Numbered from the stretch's first letter, positions 38,152 through 50,696 are shown. The stretch is DNA of 64,000 nt from Bradyrhizobium sp. LLZ17 (GCF_041200145.1 NZ_CP165734.1:1054001-1118000); one strand, 5' to 3'. Notes: generated by a model from the sequence alone, not told the origin. Program-made: numbers and translations.

Positions 38152-39563
38152 TGTTGCCTCCGTAAGGTGAGGGCGGGATGGCGACGATGCCATGAGGTGG
38201 CGCGCTGGAATGCCGCACCAGCGCGTAAGAGCACGGCTTCCTTGAGATGACCGGCGACGAGCTGGAACGCGATCGGCATTCCGTCGGCCGATGCTCCGCC
38301 CGGCAGTGTGATGGTGGGATGACCAGTCATGTCGAACGCGCAGGTGTAGCGCTGCATTTTCGCGATCAGGTCCGGCTGCTCGCCGAGCGTCCGGATCGGG
38401 GCGAGCGTCACGGGCGGAAACGGGTGCACCGGGATCAGCAGCAGGTCGATCGTCTCGAACAGTGCGGTCACACGGCCGCGCAGTGCCAGCCGCCGCAGCA
38501 AGATCTTTTGATAATCGAGAGCCGAGAGCGCACGACCGGCCTCGATGACCGACGCGAGGATCGGACCATACTGGTCCTTGCGGGCGGGATAAGTCGCCTC
38601 GTGCGCGACGGCAGCCTCCACCGCACAATTCGGCGTCCAATCGACGACCGCCTGCTTCACGTCCGGAAATTGGACATCGACAATGTCAGCCCCATGTGTG
38701 CGGAAAGCATCGATGGCGTCGGACAATACACGCTGCGTCGCAACGTCCACGTCGTTGCCGTTCCAGGCTGCGTCGACGCCGATACGCAAGCCTCGTACGT
38801 CCTGTATGGCCGCGGCCAAATAGTCCGGCACCGGATCGAGCAGCGAGGTCGGGTCGCTCGGGTCGTGTCCGGCGATCACGCCGAGCAGCGCGGCGGTATC
38901 GACAGCGCTGCGGCCGATCGGTCCGACATGGTCGAGGCTCGCTGCCAGCTCGAACGTGCCGTGGCGGCTAACACGGCCCCAGCTTGGCTTCAGCCCGGTC
39001 AGTCCGTTGGCGGCGCACGGCCAGCGGATCGAGCCGCCGGTGTCGGAGCCAAGCGAGCCGAAGCAAAGTCCGGCGGCCGTCGCGACCGCCGAACCGCTCG
39101 ACGAAATGCCCGGCCAGTAATCCGCGTTCCAGGGATTCTTCGGCGGCGTCACCAGCGGATGGTGGTCGGAATAGGCGCCTTCGGTGAGTTGCAGCTTGCC
39201 CAGCACAATGGCACCCGCGTCCTTGAGCCGGCGCACGACGGTCGCATCTTCATCGGGTCGAAAGTCGCGATGCAGGGTGGTGCCGGCGGCGGTCGGAATG
39301 CCCTTGGTCCAGAACAGATCCTTCAGCGCAATCGGTACGCCATGCAGCGGACCGCGGTAGTGGCCACAGGCGATTTCGGCGTCCGCAGCTTTCGCCTCGG
39401 CGATGGCCGATTCCGCCATCACGTGAACATAGCTGCCGAGGTCGCAATCCAGGGCACAGATGCGGTGGAGCTGCGAACGCGTCACGTCCAGCGCGGAGAT
39501 TGCGCGCGCCTTGAGGCGTGCGGCGAGCTCGGTAAGTTCGAGATAGTGCAGGGCATCAGCCAC
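38148..39563 (-). CDS. Amidase signature family hydrolase
   Basis: A ~471-residue amidase with the Ser-cis-Ser-Lys triad region: ALKDLFWTKG (Lys) and GISSSGSAVATAAG plus LGSDTGGSIRWPCAANG (the Ser residues). These enzymes hydrolyse a wide range of amides and the substrate is not evident. The start is taken as GTG 39563 (VADALHYLEL), which directly follows the divergent promoter region. Its stop overlaps the MFS start, so the two are translated together. Confidence 0.89.
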   Translation of the reverse strand: MADALHYLELTELAARLKARAISALDVTRSQLHRICALDCDLGSYVHVMAESAIAEAKAADAEIACGHYRGPLHGVPIALKDLFWTKGIPTAAGTTLHRDFRPDEDATVVRRLKDAGAIVLGKLQLTEGAYSDHHPLVTPPKNPWNADYWPGISSSGSAVATAAGLCFGSLGSDTGGSIRWPCAANGLTGLKPSWGRVSRHGTFELAASLDHVGPIGRSAVDTAALLGVIAGHDPSDPTSLLDPVPDYLAAAIQDVRGLRIGVDAAWNGNDVDVATQRVLSDAIDAFRTHGADIVDVQFPDVKQAVVDWTPNCAVEAAVAHEATYPARKDQYGPILASVIEAGRALSALDYQKILLRRLALRGRVTALFETIDLLLIPVHPFPPVTLAPIRTLGEQPDLIAKMQRYTCAFDMTGHPTITLPGGASADGMPIAFQLVAGHLKEAVLLRAGAAFQRATSWHRRHPALTLRRQH

Positions 39564-39606
39564 GGCTCGCAATCTCCAGTCTCGTTGTCGCAACAGATCG
39601 ACACCT

Positions 39607-39643
39607 GTATATAAATTATACTGGTTTCGGTTGCTGTCAACCG
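39607..39643. promoter_or_regulatory. Two inverted repeats in the amidase/CGNR divergent promoter
   Basis: GTATA-TAAAT-TATAC (39607-39621) and CGGTTG-CTGT-CAACCG (39628-39643) are both perfect dyads within 37 bases of each other, in the 120-base gap between the divergent amidase and CGNR regulator genes. They are good candidates for operator sites, the first resembling GntR-type palindromes. Confidence 0.55.
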
Positions 39644-39683
39644 GTAAAGCTGCTTTAATGGTGTTCCAACGCTTGGTGTTCCG

Positions 39684-40277
39684 ATGTCCAAAGAGTCGCG
39701 CAAATTCAAAGTTCCCGACGAGTTGGCGAACGTCTACGATTTCGCCAACACGCTCGATGCTCGGCACTTCACGCATTTCGGCGTGGAGCACCCGCAGGGC
39801 GATGAGCTCGGCGGGCCGAAGCAGCTTGCGGAGTGGATGCAGGAACGCGGGCTCGATACGGGCGGCGGTCGTGTCACGCTCCCGATGTTCGAGACCGCCC
39901 TGCGGCTGCGCGGAGCGTTGCGTGCCTATCTGCAATGCGAGCCGGCAGAGCGGCGTCGGAACAAGGATGTGCTCGGTGCGCTCGATGACGCGCTGGCGCC
40001 GTTTCCGTTACGGGTGGAGGCGCGTGCGGGGCGGGGTGCGATCTTGTCGGCGGTGCGCGAGGATGCGCTCGCGGGACTCTCCGCCATCGCGATCGAGCTG
40101 CACGATGCAACGCTTACGGGAACGTTGGATCGATTGAAGATGTGTGCCTCGGAGGAATGCCGTCGGGTGTTCTTCGACCGGTCGAAGCCATCGACGCGAC
40201 GATGGTGCATGTCGACGCTATGCGGCAACCGGATGAAGACGCGCGCCTATCGCGAACGACAGCGCGAGGCGAGATAG
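39684..40277 (+). CDS. CGNR zinc-finger regulator
   Basis: A 197-residue protein with an N-terminal ABATE (putative stress-response/ligand-binding) domain (VYDFANTLDAR, about 15-150) and a C-terminal CGNR zinc finger: CASEECRRVFFD, then RRWCMSTLCGNRMKTRAY, with four Cys ligands. Such proteins are presumed DNA-binding regulators. It is divergent from the amidase-MFS pair and probably controls it. ATG 39684 is used. Confidence 0.9.
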   Translation: MSKESRKFKVPDELANVYDFANTLDARHFTHFGVEHPQGDELGGPKQLAEWMQERGLDTGGGRVTLPMFETALRLRGALRAYLQCEPAERRRNKDVLGALDDALAPFPLRVEARAGRGAILSAVREDALAGLSAIAIELHDATLTGTLDRLKMCASEECRRVFFDRSKPSTRRWCMSTLCGNRMKTRAYRERQREAR

Positions 40278-40283
40278 ATCGCG

Positions 40284-40817
40284 TCAGGCGCGATAGTGGC
40301 CCGACTTGCCGCCCAGCTTCTCGACGAGGTGAATGCCTTCGATGCGCACGCCGCGTTCCACCGCCTTGATCATGTCGTAGATAGTGAGGCAAGCGACCGT
40401 AACAGCCGTCAACGCCTCCATCTCGACGCCGGTCGGGCCCGTGACCTTCACGCTGGCCCGAACAAGGCAGCCCGGCAGTTTTGCATCCGGCTCGATGTCC
40501 ACCGTCACCTTTGACAATGCGAGCGGATGGCAGAGCGGGATCAGCTCCGAGGTGCGCTTGGCGGCCATGATGCCGGCGATACGCGCGGTGCCGAGCACGT
40601 CGCCCTTCTTGGCGTTGCCGGAGACGATCAGGTCAAGCGTCGTCTTGCTCATGACGACCCGGCCCTCCGCGACTGCGAGCCGCTCCGTCGCGGGTTTGTC
40701 CGAGACGTCGACCATGCGCGCCTCGCCGGAGGCGCCGATATGGGTAAGGCCAGGGCCGGCCTTCGCGGTCGCGAGGAGAGACTTGGCGGACTTGGTGTTC
40801 GACGGCTTGCGCGCCAT
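40284..40817 (-). CDS. moaC: Cyclic pyranopterin monophosphate synthase MoaC
   Basis: A 177-residue enzyme of molybdenum cofactor synthesis converting the 3',8-cyclised GTP product to cyclic pyranopterin monophosphate. Typical segments are [31 protein letters not shown] and [18 protein letters not shown]. The start lies 2 bases after the trpC stop, so it is the distal gene of the leftward ppiD-trpD-trpC-moaC unit. Confidence 0.95.
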   Translation of the reverse strand: MARKPSNTKSAKSLLATAKAGPGLTHIGASGEARMVDVSDKPATERLAVAEGRVVMSKTTLDLIVSGNAKKGDVLGTARIAGIMAAKRTSELIPLCHPLALSKVTVDIEPDAKLPGCLVRASVKVTGPTGVEMEALTAVTVACLTIYDMIKAVERGVRIEGIHLVEKLGGKSGHYRA

Positions 40818-40818
40818 G

Positions 40819-41640
40819 TCAGCGGGTACCCGCGGCGCGCGGTGCGGTCTCGCGGGCGAGCAGCGTGCGTGTAGCTGCGGTCACGTCGGTTTGCCGCATC
40901 AGGCTCTCGCCGACCAAGAAGGTCGACATGCCGACGCGCTCGAGCCGGGCGAGATCCGCCGGTGTGAAGATGCCGCTCTCGCCGACCATCAGCCGGTCTT
41001 GCGGAATCAGCGGCGCCAGCATCTCGCTGGTCGCAAGCGTGGTCTCGAAGGTGCGCAAATTGCGATTATTGACCCCGATCATCGGCGAGCGCAGCTTCAG
41101 CGCCCGGTCGAGCTCGGCGCGGTCGTGAATCTCGATCAGCACGTCCATGCCATAGGCGAGCGCCGCGTCCTCGAGATCCCTCGCCGTGGCATCGTCGAGC
41201 GCGGCCATGATGATGAGGATGCAATCGGCGCCGTGCGCGCGCGCCTCGACCACCTGATAGGTGTCGAACATGAAATCCTTGCGCAGCACCGGCAGTGAGG
41301 TTGCGGCGCGCGCCGCCACCATGAAATCGAGATGGCCCTGGAACGAGGGCGTGTCGGTCAGCACCGACAGACAGGCGGCGCCGCCTGCTTCATAAGCCTT
41401 GGCGAGCTCAGGCGGATCAAAATCCGCGCGGATCAGTCCCTTCGACGGCGAAGCTTTCTTCACCTCCGCGATCAGCGCGTAGTCGCCGCTGGCGTGCTTG
41501 GCCTTGATCGCACGCAAGAAGCCGCGCGGCGCGGCTTGCGTCTTGGCCTTCGCTTCCAGCGCCGACAGCGGCTGCGCGCGCCTGGCGGCAGCAATCTCCT
41601 CGCGCTTGTAGGTTTCGATCTTGGTCAGGATGTCCGACAT
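40819..41640 (-). CDS. trpC: Indole-3-glycerol phosphate synthase TrpC
   Basis: A 273-residue TIM-barrel enzyme of tryptophan synthesis. It has [19 protein letters not shown] (phosphate/substrate region), [15 protein letters not shown] with the catalytic Lys, [12 protein letters not shown] and [13 protein letters not shown]. It is 7 bases downstream of trpD and 2 bases upstream of moaC, the conserved rhizobial arrangement. Confidence 0.96.
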   Translation of the reverse strand: MSDILTKIETYKREEIAAARRAQPLSALEAKAKTQAAPRGFLRAIKAKHASGDYALIAEVKKASPSKGLIRADFDPPELAKAYEAGGAACLSVLTDTPSFQGHLDFMVAARAATSLPVLRKDFMFDTYQVVEARAHGADCILIIMAALDDATARDLEDAALAYGMDVLIEIHDRAELDRALKLRSPMIGVNNRNLRTFETTLATSEMLAPLIPQDRLMVGESGIFTPADLARLERVGMSTFLVGESLMRQTDVTAATRTLLARETAPRAAGTR

Positions 41641-41647
41641 GTCAGGC

Positions 41648-42661
41648 TCAGCCGTTCGAGATCGCGATCAGATGTTTCAGCCGTGCGCTAGCCGCGCCGC
41701 TGTCGAGCGACTTCGCGCCGATTGCGACCCCGTCCTTGAGATCCTTGGCACGTCCGGCCACCATCAACGCGGCGGCGGCGTTGATCAGCGCGACGTCGCG
41801 ATAGGGGCTCGGCTTGCCGTCAAGCACGCTCTGGAGTGCGAGGGCATTGGCGTCGGCGTCACCGCCCTTCAGGGCGCCGGGCTCGCAGCGCGGCAGGCCA
41901 GCCTCCTCCGGCGTCACCTCGAAATTCCGGATCTCGCCATTGTGGAGCGCGGAGACGAAGGTCGGGCCGGTGAGGGTGATCTCGTCCAGGCCATCGGAGC
42001 CGTGCACGACCCAAGCGGATTCGGAGCCGAGGTTCTTGAGCACCTGCGCCAGCGGCTGCACCCATTGTCGCGAGAACACGCCGACCATCTGTCGCTTAAC
42101 GCCGGCCGGGTTGGACAGCGGTCCGAGCAGATTGAAGATCGTGCGCGTGGCGAGCTCGACCCGGGTCGGGCCCACGTTCTTCATGGCCGGATGGTGGGCC
42201 GGCGCGAACATGAAGCCGATGCCGCATTCGCGCACGCAGCGGCCGACCTGCTCGGGCTTGAGGTCGATCTTGACGCCGAGCGAGGCCAGCACGTCGGCTG
42301 CACCCGAGCGCGACGACAGCGCGCGATTGCCGTGCTTGGCCACGGGCACGCCTGCGCCCGAGACGATGAAGGAGGCGCAGGTCGAGACGTTGACCGAGCC
42401 GGAGCCGTCGCCGCCGGTGCCGACGATATCCATGGCGTCAGATGGGGCCGTCACGGTCAGCATCTTGGATCGCATGGCCGAGACCGCGCCGGTGATCTCG
42501 TCCACGGTCTCGCCGCGCACCCGCAGCGCCATCAACAGGCCGCCCATCTGCGAGGGGGTGGCTTCGCCGGACATCACTGCGTCGAAGGCGGAGGCCGCTT
42601 CGTCACGCGACAGGCTGGCGCCGGTCGCCACTTTTCCGATAATCGATTTCAGGTCGTCCAT
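41648..42661 (-). CDS. trpD: Anthranilate phosphoribosyltransferase TrpD
   Basis: A 337-residue enzyme adding phosphoribosyl to anthranilate. The PRPP-binding motif is [20 protein letters not shown], with [12 protein letters not shown] following and [20 protein letters not shown] further on. Start ATG 42661 is 14 bases after the ppiD stop. Together with trpC it covers two consecutive tryptophan steps; trpE/trpG are not in this window. Confidence 0.96.
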   Translation of the reverse strand: MDDLKSIIGKVATGASLSRDEAASAFDAVMSGEATPSQMGGLLMALRVRGETVDEITGAVSAMRSKMLTVTAPSDAMDIVGTGGDGSGSVNVSTCASFIVSGAGVPVAKHGNRALSSRSGAADVLASLGVKIDLKPEQVGRCVRECGIGFMFAPAHHPAMKNVGPTRVELATRTIFNLLGPLSNPAGVKRQMVGVFSRQWVQPLAQVLKNLGSESAWVVHGSDGLDEITLTGPTFVSALHNGEIRNFEVTPEEAGLPRCEPGALKGGDADANALALQSVLDGKPSPYRDVALINAAAALMVAGRAKDLKDGVAIGAKSLDSGAASARLKHLIAISNG

Positions 42662-42675
42662 CGCGTGCTTTCAAC

Positions 42676-44574
42676 TCACTGGTTCGCGCCCGTCACCTGC
42701 GCGAAGGCGGCCTGATTAATGCTGGTCCCGATCTCGGTTTCAAGCTTGTTGACGTAGGAGGCAACCTGCTCGTCGGTCAGCGCCCGATCGATGCTGTCCT
42801 TCAGCTTCTTGACGGCATCGGAGGCGGCGTCCAGCGCGGGATCGACGATGTCGGTGACGCGGAAGACGATGACTTCGCTGCCGCCGGTCACGGGCGTCTG
42901 TCCGACGCCGTCTTTGGCGGTGCGGAAGGCGGCCGCGACCAGGTTGGTGGGCACGCCAGCCGGCTGATCGTCGCGCTTGAAGCCGTTCGCGGTCTCGACC
43001 TTGGCGCCGATCGCCGCAGCCTCGTCGGCGAGCTTGCCGCCTTGTTCGAGCTTCTGCACCATCTCCGTCGCCTTGGTCTTGAGCTTGGCGGCGATCTGGT
43101 CCTGGCGCCAGCGCGCCTCGACCTGGTCGCGGACCTCGTCGAGATTGCGGTCGCGCGAGGGGGTGATGGCCAGCACGTCGTACCAGACATAGCCGCCGCG
43201 GAACGAGATCGGGTCGTTGTCGACGCCGACGTCGCTGTTGAAAGCCTGCGACACCACGTCGAGGCCCTGCGGAATGCTGGCGACGGGTTGGCCATCCGGC
43301 GCGCGGCCGGAGCGATCGACAGCATCGATGGTCACGGCCGTGAGCCCGAGCTTCTGCGCCGCGTCGACCACGCTGGTGCCGGCGCCGCGCTCGTCCTCCA
43401 TCTTGTCGCGGAGCTCCCCGACCTTGACGCGGGCACGCTCGGTCGCGATCTCGCGCTTGATCTCGCCGGCCATGCTGGCGTAGTTCGGCTCGACACCCGG
43501 CTCGATCTTGTCGACCTTGACGATCGCGGTGCCGAGACGGCCCTGGATCGGTTGGCTGATCTCGCCGACGGGAAGTGCAAAGACGGCGTCGGCGATGGCC
43601 GGATCGAGTGAGGACTTGGTCACCAGCCCAAGGTCGACGTCGGAGGCGCTCAATCCGCGCTCCTTGCCGAGATCCTCGAACGACAACCCGCCGACAAGAC
43701 GCTCGCGCGCGGCCTGCGCCTCAGCGACGTTGGGGAATACGATCTGGTGGACCTCGCGCTTCTCCGGCGTGCCGAGCCGGTCCTTGCGCTGGTCGAACAG
43801 CTTCTTCGCGTCCTCGTCGGAGACCTGGGTCCATTTGGCGATCTCTTCCGGCGCGATCACGACGAAGGCAATCTTGCGGAATTCGGGCGCGCGGAATTGA
43901 ACCTTGTGGTCCTCGAAATAGGCGGCGAGCGCCTCGGGCGAGGGCGCATCGATGGTGCCTGCCTGCGCCGCGTCGAGCTTCACGAACTCGATCGCGCGCT
44001 GCTCGTTCTGGAAGCGCGTCAGCACCTCGAGCATCGCCTTCGGCGGCTCGAGGCCGGCGCCGATCGTGCCGGTGATCTGCCGGCGCAGCGACACCTTGCG
44101 CTGGTCGGCAACGTAGCGCTGCTCGGTGTAGCCGAAATTGCGGATCACGGCCTGGAAGCGGTTCGGATCGAAATTGCCGTCGACGCCCTTGAAGTTCGGA
44201 TCGTTCATGATGAGCTGGCGGACCTGATCGTCGGACTGACCGAGTCCGAGCCGGCGCGCCTCTTCGTCGAGGGCTGCTTCCGCGATGGTCTGCTGAAGCA
44301 CCTGGCGGTCGAGTCCGAATGCGCGCGCCTGGTCAGGCGTGAGCGGGCGCCCAACTTGGCGGCCGATCTGCTGGAGGCGATCGGTGTAGATCTGGCGGAA
44401 CTCGTTCAGCGAAATCTCGGTGTGGCCTACTTTGGCCACTGTGGACTGCCCGAAGCCACGGAAAATGTCGGCGATGCCCCAAACGCCGAAGCTGATGATC
44501 AATACGCCCATCACTAAGGCCATAATGGTCTTGCCGACCCAGTTTGATGAGGCCTTGCGCATTCCTCGAAGCAT
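42676..44574 (-). CDS. ppiD: PpiD-like periplasmic peptidyl-prolyl isomerase
   Basis: A 632-residue protein with one N-terminal membrane helix ([21 protein letters not shown]), a SurA/PpiD N-domain ([19 protein letters not shown]) and a parvulin-type PPIase domain around residues 270-370 ([20 protein letters not shown], then [20 protein letters not shown]). It probably acts as a membrane-anchored chaperone for newly exported proteins near SecYEG. ATG 44574 is chosen over TTG 44583. It starts the unit that continues into trpD, divergent from tpiA. Confidence 0.9.
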   Translation of the reverse strand: MLRGMRKASSNWVGKTIMALVMGVLIISFGVWGIADIFRGFGQSTVAKVGHTEISLNEFRQIYTDRLQQIGRQVGRPLTPDQARAFGLDRQVLQQTIAEAALDEEARRLGLGQSDDQVRQLIMNDPNFKGVDGNFDPNRFQAVIRNFGYTEQRYVADQRKVSLRRQITGTIGAGLEPPKAMLEVLTRFQNEQRAIEFVKLDAAQAGTIDAPSPEALAAYFEDHKVQFRAPEFRKIAFVVIAPEEIAKWTQVSDEDAKKLFDQRKDRLGTPEKREVHQIVFPNVAEAQAARERLVGGLSFEDLGKERGLSASDVDLGLVTKSSLDPAIADAVFALPVGEISQPIQGRLGTAIVKVDKIEPGVEPNYASMAGEIKREIATERARVKVGELRDKMEDERGAGTSVVDAAQKLGLTAVTIDAVDRSGRAPDGQPVASIPQGLDVVSQAFNSDVGVDNDPISFRGGYVWYDVLAITPSRDRNLDEVRDQVEARWRQDQIAAKLKTKATEMVQKLEQGGKLADEAAAIGAKVETANGFKRDDQPAGVPTNLVAAAFRTAKDGVGQTPVTGGSEVIVFRVTDIVDPALDAASDAVKKLKDSIDRALTDEQVASYVNKLETEIGTSINQAAFAQVTGANQ

Positions 44575-44795
44575 TTGGTCCAACTTGTTTGTCAGGAGGG
44601 GAACGGGAGCGCGTCTTAATGCAGATTCCGCAAGAGCGCGTCACCAAATTGATATGCCATCATAAAGTGGCGGCTTTCCCCCGCAACCTCAGGTCCGGCC
44701 CGTCGCTGCTTCTGCGGTTAAAAGCCCCTGGTCTCTGGAACTGCAGCAGGACCTCTGCTAGCGCATGCACAAACCTCATTTCGCTGGAAATTGAC

Positions 44796-45551
44796 ATGAC
44801 CGATGCCCTCCGACCGCTGATCGCCGGCAATTGGAAAATGAACGGCCTGAGGGCCGCGACTGCCGAATTCGACGCCATGCTCAATGGCGCGGCAGAGGTA
44901 AACGGCAAGGCCGATCTGCTGGTCTGCCCGCCGGCGACGCTGATCGCGGCCTTCGCCGATAAGGCCCGCGGCAAGGCGATCGCTGTCGGGGCGCAGGATT
45001 GTCATCCCAAGCCTTCAGGGGCCCATACCGGCGATATTGCCGCCGAAATGCTCGCGGATGCCGGCGCCAGCGCCATCATCGTCGGCCACTCCGAGCGCCG
45101 CGCCGACCACGGCGAGAGCGACGCTTTGGTGAGACAGAAGGCCGAAGCGGCCTGGCGGGCGGGGGTGCTTGCGATCGTCTGCATTGGGGAGACGCAGAGC
45201 CAGCGCGATGCCGGGCAAACCCTGGACATCCTGCGCGGCCAGCTCAATGGCTCGCTTCCTGACGGCTCCACGGCTGCCAATCTGGTCGTGGCCTATGAGC
45301 CGGTCTGGGCGATCGGCACGGGACTCACCCCCACCGCTGGGGATGTCGAGCAGATTCATGGCTTTATCCGGGAACTCCTGACCTCCAGGTTCAAGGCCGA
45401 CGGTGCCACGATGCGCATCCTGTATGGCGGCTCGGTCAAGCCGTCGAACGCGTCCGAGCTGATGGCGGTCAAAAACGTCAACGGCGCGCTGGTCGGTGGC
45501 GCCAGCCTGAAAGCGGCCGATTTCCTTGCGATCGCCAAGGGCTGTCCCTAG
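44796..45551 (+). CDS. tpiA: Triosephosphate isomerase TpiA
   Basis: A 251-residue glycolytic enzyme. Active-site features: NWKMNG (Lys), IVGHSERR (His), [13 protein letters not shown] (Glu) and [13 protein letters not shown] (phosphate loop). ATG 44796 gives the standard N-terminus [13 protein letters not shown] 221-base gap separates it from the divergent ppiD gene and should hold both promoters. Confidence 0.97.
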   Translation: MTDALRPLIAGNWKMNGLRAATAEFDAMLNGAAEVNGKADLLVCPPATLIAAFADKARGKAIAVGAQDCHPKPSGAHTGDIAAEMLADAGASAIIVGHSERRADHGESDALVRQKAEAAWRAGVLAIVCIGETQSQRDAGQTLDILRGQLNGSLPDGSTAANLVVAYEPVWAIGTGLTPTAGDVEQIHGFIRELLTSRFKADGATMRILYGGSVKPSNASELMAVKNVNGALVGGASLKAADFLAIAKGCP

Positions 45552-45691
45552 CTAAGCCAGGAATGCGAACGGGACCGATCGGGGGTGGCAATGCCGTTTC
45601 CGATCGTGTAACACCGCGCAACTTCAGGAAAACCCGCGAAGCGCGATCGGCTGCCGGTACCGGCGCTGTCGGCTTGTGACGGAAGGATACC

Positions 45692-46078
45692 ATGCAGACT
45701 GTTGTCATCGTCATCCACCTCATGATCGTCGCCATCATGATCGGTGCCGTGCTGCTCCAGAAGTCGGAGGGCGGTGGCCTCGGCATGGGCGGAGGCGCGG
45801 GCTTCATGTCGAGCCGCGGCACCGCGAACCTGCTGTCGCGCACGACTGCGGTGTTGGCGGCGGGCTTCTTCCTGACCAGCCTGTTCCTGTCCTGGTACGC
45901 CGGCTACAACCGTGCGCCCTCATCGATCATTGGCGCGCCGGCGTCGCAGACGCAGCCGGCCGGAGGCGCGCCGGTCGCGCCGCCGACCTCGGGCGGCATC
46001 CTGGATTCGCTGAAGAAGGCGGACGAGCAGCAGCAGGCCCCGGCGCCTAGCGGCCCGCAGGTGCCGCGCTCGCAATAA
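45692..46078 (+). CDS. secG: Preprotein translocase subunit SecG
   Basis: A 128-residue inner-membrane protein with two hydrophobic helices (about 4-22 and 52-72) and the SecG signature VLLQKSEGGGLGMGGGAG in between; the C-terminus is a Pro/Ala/Gln-rich tail as in other rhizobia. It is the accessory subunit of SecYEG. It lies 140 bases after tpiA and 165 before pyrG. Confidence 0.95.
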   Translation: MQTVVIVIHLMIVAIMIGAVLLQKSEGGGLGMGGGAGFMSSRGTANLLSRTTAVLAAGFFLTSLFLSWYAGYNRAPSSIIGAPASQTQPAGGAPVAPPTSGGILDSLKKADEQQQAPAPSGPQVPRSQ

Positions 46079-46231
46079 AGCAGGGGGCTATGCAGGGCGG
46101 CTGCTACCGTTCTGCATCAACAGTCCCCATCAAGACCCTGTCACTACTCTTAGTTTTGGCTCACCCACAGGCCCGCAGAATCTTTGGGGCGGAATACAGA
46201 TCGCTTTGGCGAATCGAATTCGAGGGATTAG

Positions 46232-47876
<1,645 letters not shown>

Positions 47877-47879
47877 GGC

Positions 47880-48548
47880 TCAAGCTGGGGTGGTGTTGTG
47901 ACGCTCCAGTCGCATCAGCTCCGGCGAGACTGGCGTTGAAACGTCCGGCGCGAGCGATCCCACAACGAGCTTCATCTGCGGCCGTCGCGTCAGCTTGTAG
48001 ACGGCGGCAGGCGGCACGTTCAGCAAGGTGCGATCCACGAGCTTTGCGCGCAAGCCGAGGCGGTCGAGCACCGGCCGCGGGATTGGACAGCCCACGCCGT
48101 AGGTGAACTGGTAGAACGCGCCGCCCGGGCGGACATAGCTGAACGCGCCACCGATGATCGAGACGACCTTGCGGGTCGACATGTTGAGCAGCGGCAATCC
48201 GCTCACGACCGCGCCAACGGGCGCGCCGTCATAGAGGCGCTTCGTCGTCAGCCGCCCCGCATCCATCCACAACACGCGCGCGCTGGGAAAACGCAATTGC
48301 AGAAGCTTCATGAAGTCGGATCCGTATTCGACCAGCGTGAGATCCTGCTGGCGCACGCCGCGTTTGAGGAGCTTGTAGGTGAAGGCGCCGGTGCCAGGGC
48401 CGAGCTCGAGAATTGGGCCGCTCGATGCCGTGATCTCGCGGGTGATGAGATCGGCCAACGCCGCGCCCGACGGAGCGACCGCGCCGACCTGACGTGGGGC
48501 CGACATCCAGGATAGAAAGAACGAGAGGAAATCGTTGGGCATGAGCAC
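47880..48548 (-). CDS. Class I SAM methyltransferase, PmtA-like
   Basis: A ~222-residue methyltransferase. The SAM-binding motif ILELGPGTGAFTYKLLKRG is near residue 46 and is followed by VEYGSDFMKLLQLRFP; the pattern FLSFFLSWMSAPRQVGAVAPSG at the N-terminus is typical of rhizobial phospholipid N-methyltransferase (PmtA) relatives. It may methylate phosphatidylethanolamine towards phosphatidylcholine, or be an assigned paralogue with unknown substrate. It converges with pyrG, with 3 bases between the stops. Confidence 0.78.
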   Translation of the reverse strand: MLMPNDFLSFFLSWMSAPRQVGAVAPSGAALADLITREITASSGPILELGPGTGAFTYKLLKRGVRQQDLTLVEYGSDFMKLLQLRFPSARVLWMDAGRLTTKRLYDGAPVGAVVSGLPLLNMSTRKVVSIIGGAFSYVRPGGAFYQFTYGVGCPIPRPVLDRLGLRAKLVDRTLLNVPPAAVYKLTRRPQMKLVVGSLAPDVSTPVSPELMRLERHNTTPA

Positions 48549-48652
48549 TCCGGCATCTTGGTTGCACCTCGCGCGATCAGAGGTGAGGCGGATCCAATGT
48601 CGCGGGAGTGCATTGCGACAGCATTGCGCTTCAGAGGCGGAGGCGAATTGAA

Positions 48653-50028
48653 TCAGCTCTGCCGGATCGGCGGCAGCGAAATCCTGAAGCAGGCGCCGCC
48701 GTCGGGACCGTTTTCGACCGAGACGTGGCCGCCATGCAGGAGCACGATCTCGCGAACCATATTGAGGCCAAGGCCGGCGCCGCGGTCGCGCGGCGTGAGC
48801 CGATAGAACGGCTCGAAAATCTGTTCACGCTGGTCGGCCGGAATGCCGGCGCCTTCATCGGTGACTTCGATGGTCGCGGGGCTGCTGACACGAATGCCGA
48901 TGGTGCCGCGGCGCGGGCCGTGCTGGATCGCATTCTGCACGAGGTTGGTCAGCGCGCGTTCCAGCGCGGCTGCGTCGCCGATCGTCTCGATCGGCGTGGC
49001 GGGCGCATCGAGCCCCAGCTCGTAGCCGGCGGCAATCGCCAGCGGCGCGAGGTCGGCCGCCGCACTTTGCGCGATCGCAACGAGGTCGATGCGCGCAAAT
49101 GGATGGGCGCAGCGGTCCAGCCGCTGGATGTCCAGCAATTGCTCGGCGAGCGTTGCCAGCCGCGCGGAATCCTCCAGCAGCCGGGCCTTGTCCGGTCCTG
49201 ATGGAAGCGACTCCAGTCGCGTGTTCAGGATCGCGATCGGCGTACGCAATTCGTGCGCGGCATCGGCCACGAATCGCTTGTGGCGGGCGTAGCCCTGGTC
49301 GAGCCGCGCCAGCGCGTCGTTGACCGCATTCACGAGCGGCACGACCTCCAGCGGAATACTTTCCCGCGACAGCCGCGCGCCGCGCTGATGGATGTCGATG
49401 CGCCGTGCCTGGTCCGCGGTGCTATCGAGTCCTCTGAAGGCACGCCGCACGATCATTGGTGTTGCGATGGAGTCGCCGTTGCCATCACCAGCAGGCCGGG
49501 CAGGGCGATGCCGAGGAATGCAAGCGAAGTCATGAACAGCGCCTTGGTACCGGTGAGTCTGCCTTGTGTCGCCGTGATGACCTGCACGTTGCCGGCGTCG
49601 GTGTCGACCCGCTTCAGCCGCGCCGCTGGCTTGCGCGGATCGTCCTCAAAAAGCTGCCAGCCGAGTCGCGCCTGACTGATCTGGTCGAGGCCGCCGCCGA
49701 TCGCGGCGAATTCGGCCGGCACGGCACCTTCGGAGAGCGAATGTCCCTGGCGGTCGCGGACCAGGAACCAGAGATCCGGTGCCTCGCCTCGCAACTGCTT
49801 CAGCTCGGGCGTCGGCCGCAGGATCAGTCCACCTTGCGGGTGGCGCGCGAGTGCGCGCTGCACGACGTCGATCACGCGATCCTCATCGCGCTCGGCGAGC
49901 ACGAAGCCGGATGCGCACAACGCTCCGACGACGACGGCCACCATCGCCAGCAGCAGCGCGGCCTGGAGCGAGAGCAGCCGCCAGCTCAGCCGCGAGCGCA
50001 GGCAATAGGGATCGTCGTGCTCGCTCAT
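48653..50028 (-). CDS. Sensor histidine kinase (one frameshift)
   Basis: A ~458-residue HAMP-type sensor. Two membrane helices (about 20-42 and 165-185) enclose a periplasmic region; the H box is FVADAAHELRTPIAIL, the N box LTNLVQNAIQHG, and the G boxes TDEGAGIPA and GAGLGLNMVREIV. The frame is broken at about 49469-49471 where one missing base separates LVMATATP from IATPMIVRRAFRG. Its ATG overlaps the response-regulator stop (ATGA). The input signal is unknown. Confidence 0.87.
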
Positions 50029-50696
50029 GGTAGTTTCTTCAGGAGATAGCCGACGCCGCGAATGCCGTGGATCTCGATGCCGGCATCCGCCTCGGCAAGC
50101 TTGCGGCGCAGCCGCGAGATGTGTGTCCAGCGCGTTCGACGCGATCTCGTCGTCGAAATTATAGACGGCCTCTTCCAGCGCGGAACGCAGCACGGAGCGG
50201 CCCATGCGGCGGATCAGGGCTTCGAGCACCAGCAGCTCACGGCGCGGCAGCTCGAACGGTTGGCCGTCGATGCTGGCCTCGCGATGGCCGAGGTCGAAGG
50301 CAAGGCGGCCCGCGCGGATGAGGTCCGGGGAAAGGCCTGCGGGCCGCCGCAGCACGGCGCGGAGGCGCGCCAGCAGTTCCTCGACCGCGAATGGCTTGGC
50401 CAGATAATCGTCGGCGCCGCTGTCGAGGCCGGCGACGCGGTCGGCGAGCTCGCCACGTGCGGTCAGCACGATGATCGGAACGCCGCCAGCGCGCGTCGAA
50501 GCTTCGGGATCAGGGCGAGGCCGTCGCCGTCGGGAAGCTGGCGGTCGAGCAGAACGGCGGCATGGACATCGGCGGAAATGGCCTCTTCCGCCTCCGCAAG
50601 GGTCGGGACATGGTCCACCACCATGTCGTAGCGCTTCAGCGCCGACGCCAGCGCGCCGGCCATCTCCGCCTCATCCTCGACGAGTAAAATCCGCAT
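50025..50696 (-). CDS. OmpR-family response regulator (two frameshifts)
   Basis: A ~223-residue regulator. The receiver domain (MRILLVEDEAEMAGAL) has phospho-acceptor Asp51 in VLLDRQLPDG and the conserved Lys in DDYLAKPFAVEELLARL; the C-terminal winged helix ends IHGIRGVGYLLKKLP. Two indels are needed: one in a GC repeat at about 50485-50493 (after KLRRA, restoring GGVPIIVLTARG) and one in an AC repeat at about 50119-50126 (after SNALDTH, restoring ISRLRRKLAEAD). The two cancel, so the overall length is preserved. The stop overlaps the kinase start, a typical two-component operon. Confidence 0.88.
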
